Shown here: piece by piece, positions 29,539-38,001 of the stretch | Position numbering within the stretch: the stretch's first letter is position 1 | Layout of the letters: each line of letters begins with the position of its first letter | Assembly (NCBI GenBank): GCA_047600765.1 | Contig: JASGKF010000002.1 | Coordinates: 1,550,001 to 1,614,000 of the forward strand | Reading direction: 5' to 3' | From: Viridibacterium sp047600765 | GTDB lineage: Bacteria > Pseudomonadota > Gammaproteobacteria > Burkholderiales > Rhodocyclaceae | Length of the DNA stretch: 64,000 nucleotides | The notes under the pieces: generated by a model | Told to the model about the DNA's origin: nothing | Seen by the model: the letters and a program-made list of their open reading frames with translations, nothing else | Databases searched by the model: none | Program-made: the position numbers and the translations under genes

Positions 29539-30510
29539 ATGTCCAGTCTGTCACGCCGATTCTCGCGTCTGGCCCGATCTGTGACGGCTTCAATCGCGGC
29601 ACCCTTGAAGACCTCACGTTCGTTTTCGTTGACGATCCTGTTCTGGATCGGGCTGCAAGTGGTGGCGCTGCTTGCCGTCAGTCTGTGGCTCAGCCCGCCC
29701 CGCGCCAAACCCTTGCGTAGTCAGGCCTTCGAGAAGTTCGAAGCTGGAGCCGAGATCAACCGGGCGCTGTTCGTTGTGGCGCCGCGGGTCTATGACTTCA
29801 ACCTGCGCATCAGTCTGGGAGCCGGGGCTTCGCAACAGGCCGCAGCGCGGGACATGCTCAAAGCCCTGGGCCGACACAACCTGCCTGTGGCGCGCGCGGC
29901 ATCCGCCACGGCGTCGCAGGCTGTCAGTCTGCATGTACGCATTCATGCGGCCGAAAGTGTCGGTCAGCACCCGCTGACCGATCGCGTCGTCAGGCCATGG
30001 CGTACCGTGTCTGCGAGCAAGGACCACCTTACCCTGCACATCGGCACAGTCGAGTTGCAGCCGGGGTATTACCGCCTCAGTGTTGCCGCCCTCAATATCC
30101 CGCCGGTACTTGCTACAGCACGCGTCAGTCTCGAAACCCAATGGGAGCCTGTGGCCACCCGCAAGCGCCAGCAGCGCATGCCAGACAGCATCGCGGCGCT
30201 GCTGCCATTGCTGGACCGCGAACGCATTCTCGACATGGCCATTGAAGAGGACTTCTCGCAGCAGCATGCCCTCCAGTCGGCGGCCAGGCTGCGCGGCATG
30301 GACAGGGGTTTCTGGCACATGGATTCCTACAGCATCCCGCGCAGCAGCGGCGTGCTCCATGCCTGCGACTATCAGGCGCGCTTCCATCGCGACACCGGCA
30401 ACTTCTGGCTCATCCGGCGCTGCGACGGTCAGTCCACCACCGCGTACCAGGGGGTACTCGCCGAATGGCAGGCCCCCGTCATGGCGCAGCGTCCCTTGCT
30501 CAGGTTCTGA
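29539..30510 (+). CDS. Unknown protein with one N-terminal membrane helix
   Basis: 323 residues from the ATG at 29539, preceded by AGAGGAG. Residues about 30-50 (LTILFWIGLQVVALLAVSLWL) form a single membrane anchor, with a basic cytoplasmic start. The rest looks periplasmic; it has a beta-rich part (LHIGTVELQPGYYRLSVAALN) resembling a small immunoglobulin-like sandwich, and several Trp/His near the C-terminus (GFWHMDSYSIP). No family was recognised. It shares a directon with the methyltransferase and ends in a good terminator. Confidence 0.7.
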   Translation: MSSLSRRFSRLARSVTASIAAPLKTSRSFSLTILFWIGLQVVALLAVSLWLSPPRAKPLRSQAFEKFEAGAEINRALFVVAPRVYDFNLRISLGAGASQQAAARDMLKALGRHNLPVARAASATASQAVSLHVRIHAAESVGQHPLTDRVVRPWRTVSASKDHLTLHIGTVELQPGYYRLSVAALNIPPVLATARVSLETQWEPVATRKRQQRMPDSIAALLPLLDRERILDMAIEEDFSQQHALQSAARLRGMDRGFWHMDSYSIPRSSGVLHACDYQARFHRDTGNFWLIRRCDGQSTTAYQGVLAEWQAPVMAQRPLLRF

Positions 30511-30569
30511 GCGCGCGCAGGTCGCGCATCGTCTGCTGCCTTGTTCCTGTTTTCAGTGAGCGAGGTCTT

Positions 30570-30599
30570 GAAAGGAGGCTTCGGTCTCCTTCTTTTTTT
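30570..30599 (+). terminator. Rho-independent terminator
   Basis: AAAGGAG pairs with CTCCTT across GCTTCGGT, with an extra-stable UUCG-like loop, and is followed by CTTTTTTT. It ends the plus-strand transcript of the unknown membrane protein gene, just before the convergent nrtR. Confidence 0.8.
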
Positions 30600-30614
30600 G
30601 GAGAGAAGCGGCGC

Positions 30615-31295
30615 TCAGCTGGTGCCGGAGTTCAGGCCTCGATCCGTCAGCGACAGCTGGCCCAGGAACTGCCGCTTGAGCTGGTAGAGCTGGGCAGGGC
30701 GGTGGGCCTTCCCGCTTTCCATCGCGCCGGCGATGGGTTCCAGGATGTCGAGCTCTTCCATCTTGCGGCGGAAGCTGACCTTGTTGATGGGTTCGCCAAG
30801 GATGGCTTCATACACCGCTTGCAGCTGGGGCAAGGTGAACTGTTCGCCACAGAGATGGACAGGCAGCGATGAGTACGTGCTCTTTGCCCGGACCCGTTCG
30901 ACAGCCATGCGTACGATGTCTGCATGATCGAAGGGGAGCCCCTTCACGCGCTCAACGGATGTCAGTACGCCACCGTTCGCGCCGATGCCGGCCAGTGCTG
31001 TGGCAGGCACCAAGGCGTAGTAGGCAATCGATACTGACCAGCCGCGCGGATCGCGACCCCGCCCGGAGAAACTGGCCAACTGCTCGAGGTAGGGGCCGGT
31101 GATACCTGTTTTGTCCTTCAGCATGCGCATGGCGGCATCCTGGGCATCCTGATCCGCCTGTTCGTGAATGAATCCACCGGGTAATGCCAGGGTGTCTTTG
31201 AATGGCTCCTTGTCGCGCTGGAAGAGCGCTACTTTCAGGGCATTGCCCTCAAGGGTCAGCAAAACGACATCGACAGTGCAGATAATGGCGGGCAT
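30615..31295 (-). CDS. nrtR: NrtR, Nudix-related transcriptional regulator of NAD metabolism
   Basis: 226 residues: an N-terminal Nudix fold (residues about 1-145; ICTVDVVLLTLEGNALKVAL, LPGGFIHEQADQDAQDAA) and a C-terminal winged helix (about 150-215; FTLPQLQAVYEAILGEPINKVSFRR). The Nudix box is degenerate, RMLKDKTG in place of RExxEExG, which is usual in NrtR: the fold binds ADP-ribose as ligand instead of hydrolysing it. ADP-ribose normally releases NrtR from DNA. It is divergent from the NAD salvage operon, so it almost certainly represses that operon and perhaps itself. Confidence 0.92.
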   Translation of the reverse strand: MPAIICTVDVVLLTLEGNALKVALFQRDKEPFKDTLALPGGFIHEQADQDAQDAAMRMLKDKTGITGPYLEQLASFSGRGRDPRGWSVSIAYYALVPATALAGIGANGGVLTSVERVKGLPFDHADIVRMAVERVRAKSTYSSLPVHLCGEQFTLPQLQAVYEAILGEPINKVSFRRKMEELDILEPIAGAMESGKAHRPAQLYQLKRQFLGQLSLTDRGLNSGTS

Positions 31296-31325
31296 GCGCA
31301 GGCGGGGACGGCGGAAGATTGATTC

Positions 31326-31412
31326 TTAGTATCGTATATCAACAAAGTATTTTTGCCGTATTGCTGTATAAAAACCCATCTAACACATACTTAGATGCAT
31401 AACTATACTAAG
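31326..31412. promoter_or_regulatory. Divergent promoter region with candidate NrtR operators
   Basis: This AT-rich gap between nrtR and the nicotinamidase gene holds TTAGTAT (31326-31332), its reverse complement ATACTAA (31405-31411) and the related ATACTTA (31388-31394). CTTAG (31390-31394) and CTAAG (31408-31412) also form an inverted pair. A plus-strand promoter can be drawn with CTAACA (31380-31385), 18 bases, and TATACT (31404-31409), so the last arm would overlap the -10. Assignment to NrtR is inference from position. Confidence 0.5.
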
Positions 31413-31456
31413 CATCAAGGACGGGTTGTCCTTGCTCTCGAATCGAAAGGGAAGCC

Positions 31457-32314
31457 ATGAACAAGATCAAGAACCATCTCGTGATCATCGATCCGCAGAA
31501 TGATTTCTGCGATCTGCCCGAAAACTACTGTCCGGATCGTGCCGGCGACAAGACCCGCCCCGCATTGCCGGTAGCGGGGGCGCATGCCGACATGCTGCGC
31601 GTTGCGGCCTTGATCAAGCAGGCCGGCGCGGCGCTCACCGACATCTCGGTGACCCTGGATTCCCACCAGCATCTCGATATCGCCCACCCGACATTCTGGA
31701 AGCGTGGCGATGGCTCCGCCGTGACACCCTTCACCGCCATTGCAGCGAGTGACGTGCGCGCCGGGACCTATGTGCCGCGCCAGGCCGATGCCCTGCCGCG
31801 CGTGCTGGACTACCTCGACGCGCTGGAGAAGGCGGGCCGCTACACCCACATGGTGTGGCCGGTGCACTGCGAAATCGGCACCTGGGGTCACAATGTTCAT
31901 GATGATGTGCGCGTGGCCTACAACGCCTGGGAAGAAGCCCGCCTTGGCATCGTCAACAAGGTCGTCAAGGGCACCAATCCCTGGACCGAGCACTACAGCG
32001 CCATCAAGGCCGAAGTGCCGGATCCGGACGATGCCGATACGCAACTCAATGCCGGCTTCATTGCACAGTTGCAGCAAGCCGACCGCATCTACATTACCGG
32101 CGAAGCGGGCAGCCACTGCGTCAAGGCAACGACCGAGCATATCGTCGAGAGTTTCGGCGCGGCGGAAGTCGGCAAGCTCGTGATCGTCACTGACTGCATG
32201 AGCGCCGTGCCAGGATTCGAGCCGCAGTACGCAGCCTTCATCGATGACATGCGCAGCAAGGGCGCGCGTCTGGCGACTTCGGCTGAAGTGATTGCGGAGC
32301 TGAATGCGGCCTGA
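31457..32314 (+). CDS. pncA: Nicotinamidase-like cysteine hydrolase (isochorismatase superfamily)
   Basis: 285 residues. The nicotinamidase features are present: IIDPQNDF with the catalytic Asp, the metal-site segment LDSHQHLDIAHPTFW (Asp-x-His and His), the diagnostic WPVHCEIGTWGHNVH, and the nucleophilic Cys in TGEAGSHCVKAT. It converts nicotinamide, the by-product of every NAD-consuming ADP-ribosyl reaction, to nicotinic acid. It is longer than E. coli PncA (about 213 residues), like other members with extended loops. First gene of the NrtR-linked directon; pncB follows after about 43 bases. Confidence 0.85.
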   Translation: MNKIKNHLVIIDPQNDFCDLPENYCPDRAGDKTRPALPVAGAHADMLRVAALIKQAGAALTDISVTLDSHQHLDIAHPTFWKRGDGSAVTPFTAIAASDVRAGTYVPRQADALPRVLDYLDALEKAGRYTHMVWPVHCEIGTWGHNVHDDVRVAYNAWEEARLGIVNKVVKGTNPWTEHYSAIKAEVPDPDDADTQLNAGFIAQLQQADRIYITGEAGSHCVKATTEHIVESFGAAEVGKLVIVTDCMSAVPGFEPQYAAFIDDMRSKGARLATSAEVIAELNAA

Positions 32315-32357
32315 TCGGACTCAGGCAGGATCAGTACAGGACACATTGGAGAAAAGC

Positions 32358-33564
32358 ATGACAAACAGGGAGCCGGTCGTTCGCAGTCTGCTGGAGAACG
32401 ATCTCTATAAATTCACCATGTGGCAGGCCTTGCTGCATAGCCATCCTGGCGCCCAGGCCGAGTATGCGTTCGTGTGCCGCAACGCGACGGCATTTCCGTT
32501 GGCGCAGCTCAAGGAAGAGGTTGAGGAAGAACTGGATCGGCTGTGCTCGCTGAGCTTTGCGCAGGACGAGCTGGACTACCTGCGCAGCCTGCGTTTCATG
32601 AAGAGCGACTTCGTGGGACTTCCTGTCGGTGTTCCGCTTCCAGCGTCGATTCATCGAGGTGCGTGCCGAGGGCGACAAGCTCGTGGTCAAGGCCAAGGGC
32701 CCGCTGGTGCATGTGATGGGCTTCGAGATCTTCGTGCTCTACATCGTCAACGAGCTGTACTTCCGGCGTCTGCCAGCGGGGGCCGAAGTGCAGCAGGTGG
32801 CACAAGAGCGTCTGCGCGCAAAGATCGCCTATCTCAAGGAGCACAAGGCAGAGCTGACGCAGGATGCCGAGTTCCCCTTCATCTTCTTTGACTTCGGCTT
32901 GCGTCGTCGCTACTCGGGTAGCTGGCACGAAGAGGTGGTGCGGACTTTCGCCGAAGAAGCGCCCGAGCATTTTCGTGGCACCTCGAACGTGTTGTTCGCC
33001 AAGCGTTACGGTCTGACGCCGATCGGCACGATGGCGCACGAATACCTGCAGGCTTACCAGGCATTCGGTTTCCGCCTGCGCGATTTCCAGAAGGCGGCGC
33101 TGGAGGGCTGGGTTCAGGAGTACCGCGGCGATCTGGGTATCGCGCTGACCGACGTGGTGGGCATGGATGCCTTCCTCGACGACTTCGATCTGTACTTCAC
33201 CAAACTCTTCGACGGCCTGCGGCACGATTCAGGCGATCCGACAGAGTGGGGCGAGAAGGCGCTGGCGCACTACAAGAAGCTGCGCATCGATCCGCGCACC
33301 AAGCGGCTGGTGTTCTCGGACGGTCTGGATATTCCGCGCGCGGCCAACCTGTATCGCCATTTCACCGGGCGCATCCCGACCAGTTTCGGCATCGGCACGG
33401 ACCTGTCCAACGACACGCCGCACAAGGCGCTCAACATCGTCATGAAGATCATGTCGTGCAACGGACAGCCTGTGGCCAAGCTGTCGGATACGCCGGGCAA
33501 GACCTTGTGCGAGGACGAAACCTATCTGGCGTACCTGCGCCAAGTATTCAAGCACCCTGCCTGA
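32358..33564 (+). pseudogene. pncB: Nicotinate phosphoribosyltransferase, disrupted by a +1 frameshift
   Basis: The product would be about 401 residues and makes nicotinate mononucleotide from nicotinate and PRPP. The first part (MTNREPVVRSLLENDLYKFTMWQ) runs to about 32615; the rest continues in the next frame (VFRFQRRFIEV..., with LFDGLRHDSGDP and SFGIGTDLSND). Removing one G from GGG at 32615-32617 restores SDFVDFLSVFRFQRR, and the total of 1207 bases is 3n+1, so exactly one extra base is present. All catalytic segments are otherwise conserved. This is either an assembly error or a very recent mutation. Confidence 0.9.
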
Positions 33565-33590
33565 CGTTGAAAGGAAGTATTGGAATCATC

Positions 33591-34079
33591 ATGCGAGTCA
33601 TCAACAACATGACCTTGTTCTGGAGAACGGACGAGCCATTCTCCAACTGGCATCCAAGCCCGTTCGTGATTGATGGTCGGACATTCAATTGCGGGGAGCA
33701 ATGGATGATGTACAGCAAAGCCATGCTGTTCGGTGATGAAGAGATTGCCGGCAAAATCATGGCGGAGGCTGTGCCGCGCAAGCAGAAGATGCTTGGTCGT
33801 CAGGTGAGAGGCTTTGACGGCGAGGAGTGGACCGCGCAATGCGAAGACATCATGTACGAAGGCCTGCTGGAGAAGTTTCGTCAGAGCGAGCAGATGTTGA
33901 AGGCAATGCTTGATACCGGCGACACCATGTTGGTGGAGGCCAGTCCTGACGACGCAATCTGGGGAATTGGCCTCGAAGAGTCGGATCCACGTGCATGTAA
34001 TCCCGAGCAATGGCTGGGGCAGAACAAGCTAGGCAAGGTTCTCATGAGGGTGCGTGACTCTTTGAGAGCCAGCCGCTGA
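33591..34079 (+). CDS. NADAR family protein (YbiA-like, ADP-ribose-acting)
   Basis: 162 residues with the NADAR signature: FWRTDEPFSNWHPSPF at the N-terminus, FNCGEQWMMYSKAMLFGD in the centre and DAIWGIGL...WLGQNKLGKVLMRVR at the end. The family comprises N-glycosidases; characterised members remove ADP-ribose from guanine bases in DNA (reversal of DarT2-like guanine modification) or cleave ribosyl intermediates of riboflavin synthesis (YbiA/RibX type). The NAD operon context favours ADP-ribose removal. GAAAGGAAG precedes the ATG. Confidence 0.9.
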   Translation: MRVINNMTLFWRTDEPFSNWHPSPFVIDGRTFNCGEQWMMYSKAMLFGDEEIAGKIMAEAVPRKQKMLGRQVRGFDGEEWTAQCEDIMYEGLLEKFRQSEQMLKAMLDTGDTMLVEASPDDAIWGIGLEESDPRACNPEQWLGQNKLGKVLMRVRDSLRASR

Positions 34080-34102
34080 CCAATATCAATGTGACCATCA
34101 AC

Positions 34103-35812
34103 ATGACTGCAATCCGGATCACCCTCGCACAAATCAATCCCACCGCTGGTGATGTAGCCGGCAACCTGGCGCTGATGCAGGACGCTGCGCGTCAGGCGCA
34201 GTCAGACGGTGCGAAGCTCGTCGTCTTCCCGGAGCTGTCGCTGACGGGTTACCACCCCGGCGACCTGCTGGACGACGCGGGCTTCATCGACCGCGTAGAG
34301 AGCGGACTGTCGCAGCTGATGCTGGCGACGCGCGACACGCCAGACCTGTACTGGGTCGTCGGCTCGCCGACGCGTCGCGAAGGGCCGGGCAAGCAGCTGC
34401 ACAACAGCCTGCTGGTCGTCTGCAATGGCGAAATCGTTTTGCGTTACGCCAAGCAGTTGTTGCCGACCTATGACATCTTCGACGAGCGCCGCCACTTCGA
34501 ACCTGGCCCCGACGTGGCCAAGGTGTTGCGCATCGGCGACGCGCAGATCGGCTTCCTGATCTGTGAAGACGGCTGGAACGACAGTGGCACGGATTACCTC
34601 GTGAATCCGTTCACCCGTCTTGCGGATGCCGCGCCCGATTTCGTCGTGTCGATCAACGCCAGCCCGTCGAACATCGGCAAGCGCGAACAGCGCCACGCCT
34701 TGTTCGCCGCGTCGAGCCGTCGCCACAAGCTGCCCCTCGTGTATGTGAACCAGGTTGGTGGCCATGACCAGCTGGTGTTTGACGGTGCTTCGTTCGCGGT
34801 CAGTCCGGAAGAGGGCGTTGTCTTCGAAGCGCAACGCTTCCGCGAAGACGTCGTGACCCTGCAGTTCGATGCCGGCGTCTTCAGCAACGTGGCCGGGCAG
34901 CGCTTGCAGCCGGTGTCTGCCGAAGGGATTCCGGTGATGGAGTTCTATCGTCGCCAGATCGTGCTGGGCCTGCGCGACTACGCGCGTCGCTGCGGATTCC
35001 GCAAGGCCGTGATCGGCTCGTCGGGTGGCATCGACAGTGCGCTCACCATGGCGCTGGCCGTCGAGGCGCTGGGGGCCGACAACGTCGTCGGCATCACCAT
35101 GCCGTCGAAGTTCTCGACCGAAGGCAGCGTGAGTGACTCCGTAACGCTGTGCCGGAACCTGGGTATCCAGCTCATCGAACATCCGATTCGCGATCTGGTC
35201 GAGCAGTACAGCCGCGGCTTCTCGGCAGCCTTCGATTCGCCGCTGCAAGGCTTGCCGCTCGAAAACCTGCAGGCCCGCGTGCGCGGCACCATCCTGATGG
35301 AGTACTCGAACGCCTTTGGCCACCTTCTGCTGACGACAGGCAACAAGAGCGAGATCTCGGTGGGTTACTGCACCCTGTACGGTGACACCAACGGTGGTCT
35401 GGGTCTCATCGGCGATCTGTACAAGACCGAAGTCTTCGAGCTGTGCCGGCATATCAACGCCAGCGCGGGGCGCGAAATCGTGCCCGTGGCCATCATCGAG
35501 AAAGAGCCTTCCGCCGAGCTGGCGCCGGGGCAGCGGGATACCGACAGCCTGCCGCCGTATCCGGTGCTCGACACCATTCTCAAGCAGATCATTGAAGGCG
35601 AGCGTCTGGGCGTGGCGGAGCGTGAGCCGGTGAAGCAGGAGTATGCGCAGCTGACATCCAGCGATGAAGGCAAGGCGCTCGTGCGTCGTATCCGCCAGAT
35701 GATTGCGCGCAACGAATACAAACGCCGTCAGGCACCGCCGATACTGCGCCTGCGTGGCCGTGCTTTCGGCAGCGGACGCCAGATGCTCATTGCAGCGCGT
35801 TACGAATTCTGA
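34103..35812 (+). CDS. nadE: Glutamine-dependent NAD synthetase
   Basis: About 569 residues, two domains. The N-terminal nitrilase-like glutaminase has the Glu-Lys-Cys triad (FPELSLTGY, a Lys in KQLLPTYDIFDE, and FLICEDGW). The C-terminal ATP-pyrophosphatase amidates nicotinate adenine dinucleotide to NAD (PP-loop SSGGIDSAL, later LTTGNKSEISVGY). The ATG at 34103 is used; a GTG twelve bases upstream is in frame. Its place inside an NrtR operon with pncA and pncB completes the Preiss-Handler route. Confidence 0.95.
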   Translation: MTAIRITLAQINPTAGDVAGNLALMQDAARQAQSDGAKLVVFPELSLTGYHPGDLLDDAGFIDRVESGLSQLMLATRDTPDLYWVVGSPTRREGPGKQLHNSLLVVCNGEIVLRYAKQLLPTYDIFDERRHFEPGPDVAKVLRIGDAQIGFLICEDGWNDSGTDYLVNPFTRLADAAPDFVVSINASPSNIGKREQRHALFAASSRRHKLPLVYVNQVGGHDQLVFDGASFAVSPEEGVVFEAQRFREDVVTLQFDAGVFSNVAGQRLQPVSAEGIPVMEFYRRQIVLGLRDYARRCGFRKAVIGSSGGIDSALTMALAVEALGADNVVGITMPSKFSTEGSVSDSVTLCRNLGIQLIEHPIRDLVEQYSRGFSAAFDSPLQGLPLENLQARVRGTILMEYSNAFGHLLLTTGNKSEISVGYCTLYGDTNGGLGLIGDLYKTEVFELCRHINASAGREIVPVAIIEKEPSAELAPGQRDTDSLPPYPVLDTILKQIIEGERLGVAEREPVKQEYAQLTSSDEGKALVRRIRQMIARNEYKRRQAPPILRLRGRAFGSGRQMLIAARYEF

Positions 35813-35828
35813 GAACGGGGAAGAAGAG

Positions 35829-36848
35829 ATGAGCTCTCATGATGTCGCGGTACTGATCGGTCGTTTCCAGCCCTTTCACAAGGGTCATGCCGCGTTACTG
35901 CAGAAGGCGCTGGAAGTGGCGCCACGAGTCGTCGTGGTGCTGGGATCGTCCCTGCAGGCGCGCAACGCCAAGAATCCTTTCACCTGGGAGGAGCGCGCCG
36001 CGATGATTGGCACGGTGCTCGATGACGAGTCGAAGTCGCGCGTGAGTTTCGTACCGATGCGCGACTATTACGACGACACGCGCTGGGGCAAGGCGGTGCT
36101 GTCTGCCATCGAGAGCACGACCCAGCCCGGTCAGCGTGTCGCGTTGGTGGGCTACCTCAAGGACGCATCGAGCCAGTATCTCAACCGATTCCCTGACTGG
36201 GAGTTCATCGGCATGTCGCAACAGGGCGACATCGATGCGACCAGCGTGCGGCAGATCTACTTCGAAGGCGAGGATGCTGCGGTGACGCAGGTGCTGCTCG
36301 AAGGCTTGCTGCCGATGAGCATCGTGCACTACCTGAAAGGCTGGGCTCGTCTGCCGCACTTCGCCAACATGCAGGCAGAGCACCTATCCATCGAGAGCAA
36401 GAAAAAGAAGTGGGGTACGGGGCCCTTCATCACGGTCGACGCGGTCGTGACGGCCGCCGACCATGTGTTGCTCGTGAAGCGCGGCTTCGCGCCGGGCAAG
36501 GATCTATGGGCGCTGCCCGGTGGCTTCCTCGAATCACGTGAGCGTGTGATGCAAGGGGCCATTCGCGAGCTGCGCGAAGAAACGGGTCTGGCCTTGCTCG
36601 AATCAACACTGGAAAGTGCCTTCCGCTCCGCTGCGGTTTTCGATCACCCGGATCGCAGCCTGCGCGGACGCACCATCACGCACGCACATCACTTCGATCT
36701 GCGACAGGCCAAGCTGCCCGAGGTGGCCGGTGCGGACGATGCGGCGGAAGCGCGCTGGACGCCCATCGCCGAATTGAAGGAGATGGAAGATCGCTTCTTC
36801 GAGGATCACTTCAACATCCTCAATCACTTCCTCGCACTGACGAACTAG
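35829..36848 (+). CDS. nadM: Bifunctional NMN adenylyltransferase / ADP-ribose pyrophosphatase (NadM-Nudix)
   Basis: 339 residues. The N-terminal nucleotidyltransferase (VLIGRFQPFHKGHAALL with the HxGH-type motif; IDATSVRQIYFEG as the ISSTxxR equivalent) joins ATP and NMN to give NAD. The C-terminal Nudix hydrolase has an intact box GGFLESRERVMQGAIRELREETG (seen as GGFLES...RELREETG), so it should cleave ADP-ribose to AMP and ribose 5-phosphate. The same fusion is known in Synechocystis and Francisella. The ATG at 35829 follows AAGAAGAG. It thus makes NAD and recycles ADP-ribose in one chain. Confidence 0.94.
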   Translation: MSSHDVAVLIGRFQPFHKGHAALLQKALEVAPRVVVVLGSSLQARNAKNPFTWEERAAMIGTVLDDESKSRVSFVPMRDYYDDTRWGKAVLSAIESTTQPGQRVALVGYLKDASSQYLNRFPDWEFIGMSQQGDIDATSVRQIYFEGEDAAVTQVLLEGLLPMSIVHYLKGWARLPHFANMQAEHLSIESKKKKWGTGPFITVDAVVTAADHVLLVKRGFAPGKDLWALPGGFLESRERVMQGAIRELREETGLALLESTLESAFRSAAVFDHPDRSLRGRTITHAHHFDLRQAKLPEVAGADDAAEARWTPIAELKEMEDRFFEDHFNILNHFLALTN

Positions 36849-36856
36849 CCAGGGCA

Positions 36857-37342
36857 ATGACCGGAACGCCGGCTTTCACGCGTCAGCCACTACGGATCGG
36901 GGTTGTTGGATTCAGCCAGCCGGAGTTCGACCACGATCTTGCCCGGTCACTGCTCGAAGCTGCGATCTGCAAGGCTATCGCGCAATTCGGTCATGACGGT
37001 CTGGCGTCGGAGATTGAGGTTGTGAGCGGTTTGACAAGCATGGGCGTGCCACTCATCGCTTACCAGCTGGCGCGAGCGCGTGGTTTCAGAACCGTCGGAA
37101 TTTCTGCGAAGCAGGCGCTGCGAGTCAAGGCCGGCGTTTTTGCGGTGGATGCCTGTCTGATCGAGGGAGAAGCGTTTGGAGATGAATCCTCGCTTTTCGT
37201 CAGCTACATAGACTGCCTGATTCGCGTAGGCGGTGGTCCGCAAAGCCACAAGGAAGTATCGATGTTTCGTCAGCGCTGTACCGAAGAGCGTTGGCAAGTG
37301 CAGCAGCGCTTGATCGAACACGATGTTGCCTTCCTTGGCTGA
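36857..37342 (+). CDS. SLOG/LOG-like nucleotide-binding protein, unknown substrate
   Basis: 161 residues with a Rossmann-like N-terminus (RIGVVGFSQPEFDHDLARSLL), the stretch VVSGLTSMGVPLIAYQLARARGFRTVGIS and the glycine-rich end DCLIRVGGGPQSHKEVSMF. These recall the SLOG superfamily (Smf/DprA, LOG, TIR-like sensors), which bind or process nucleotide-derived ligands such as ADP-ribose species. The classical LOG PGGxGTxxE motif is replaced by VGGGPQSHKE. It lies eight bases after nadM. A sensor or enzyme for an NAD-derived molecule is inference. Confidence 0.6.
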   Translation: MTGTPAFTRQPLRIGVVGFSQPEFDHDLARSLLEAAICKAIAQFGHDGLASEIEVVSGLTSMGVPLIAYQLARARGFRTVGISAKQALRVKAGVFAVDACLIEGEAFGDESSLFVSYIDCLIRVGGGPQSHKEVSMFRQRCTEERWQVQQRLIEHDVAFLG

Positions 37343-37374
37343 CATGAAAACAAGAACAACAACATTCAAGAAAC

Positions 37375-38001
37375 ATGAACCTGATAACAGAACAATACGA
37401 AAAACAGACAGCACGCTGGCCCACAGAGGGTCAGCACATTCTTGCCCAGTACGACGCCGAATCCATCGTCGTGTACCAAGCGTATCGCCCTTCGATCGGG
37501 CAGTTCGCGATCGCCAACGGCTATCTCGGTGGTCCGGATTTCAGCCTGTCGCGCATGAGCTGGATAAAGCCCAACTTCCTGTGGATGATGTATCGCGCGG
37601 GTTGGGCCACCAAGGAAGGCCAGGAAGTCATTCTCGGCTTGCGCATACGTCGCACCTTCTTCGATGCTTTGCTCGAAGCGGCCGTCGCCTCATCGTTTGA
37701 AGCAAGCGGCATGGCGGATCGCGCAGTGTGGCAAGAGGCGGCGCAGGGCTCCGACGTTCGCCTGCAATGGGATCCGGATCATTCCCCGGCGGGTGACATG
37801 CTGAACCGTCGTGCGGTGCAACTCGGTCTTCGTGGTGACACCCTCAGGGTGTTTGCGAAAAGCGAACTGCTCGAAGTCATAGACATGTCGGACTTCGTGG
37901 CGGCCCAGCGCCAGCACATTCACGACTGGCGCACTTTGATGACGCCGCGCGAAGAGGTTTACGTGCCGGCAGCTTTGTCGGCAGGGGAAGGGGACCGTTG
38001 A
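37375..38001 (+). CDS. DUF4291 family protein, possibly ADP-ribosyltransferase-like
   Basis: 208 residues matching the DUF4291 pattern: VYQAYRPSIGQFAIANGYLGG, FSLSRMSWIKPNFLWMMYRAGWA and the C-terminal VEVIDMSDFVAAQR-like helix. No enzymatic activity was known to me for certain; its recurring association with NAD and ADP-ribose genes and conserved Arg, Tyr and Trp residues fit a role in NAD-dependent chemistry. Its stop overlaps the pnuC start by one base (TGATG), so it is translated with the transporter. AAC-rich sequence precedes the ATG without a strong ribosome-binding site. Confidence 0.8.
   Translation: MNLITEQYEKQTARWPTEGQHILAQYDAESIVVYQAYRPSIGQFAIANGYLGGPDFSLSRMSWIKPNFLWMMYRAGWATKEGQEVILGLRIRRTFFDALLEAAVASSFEASGMADRAVWQEAAQGSDVRLQWDPDHSPAGDMLNRRAVQLGLRGDTLRVFAKSELLEVIDMSDFVAAQRQHIHDWRTLMTPREEVYVPAALSAGEGDR

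Noticed and set aside
30570..30599. Terminator serving nrtR on the minus strand
   Set aside because: The T-run is only present on the plus strand, so it ends the preceding plus-strand gene.
32358..33564. Programmed ribosomal frameshifting in pncB and the other broken genes
   Set aside because: No slippery heptamer with a following structure was seen at the sites, the sites differ from gene to gene, and these families do not use frameshifting.
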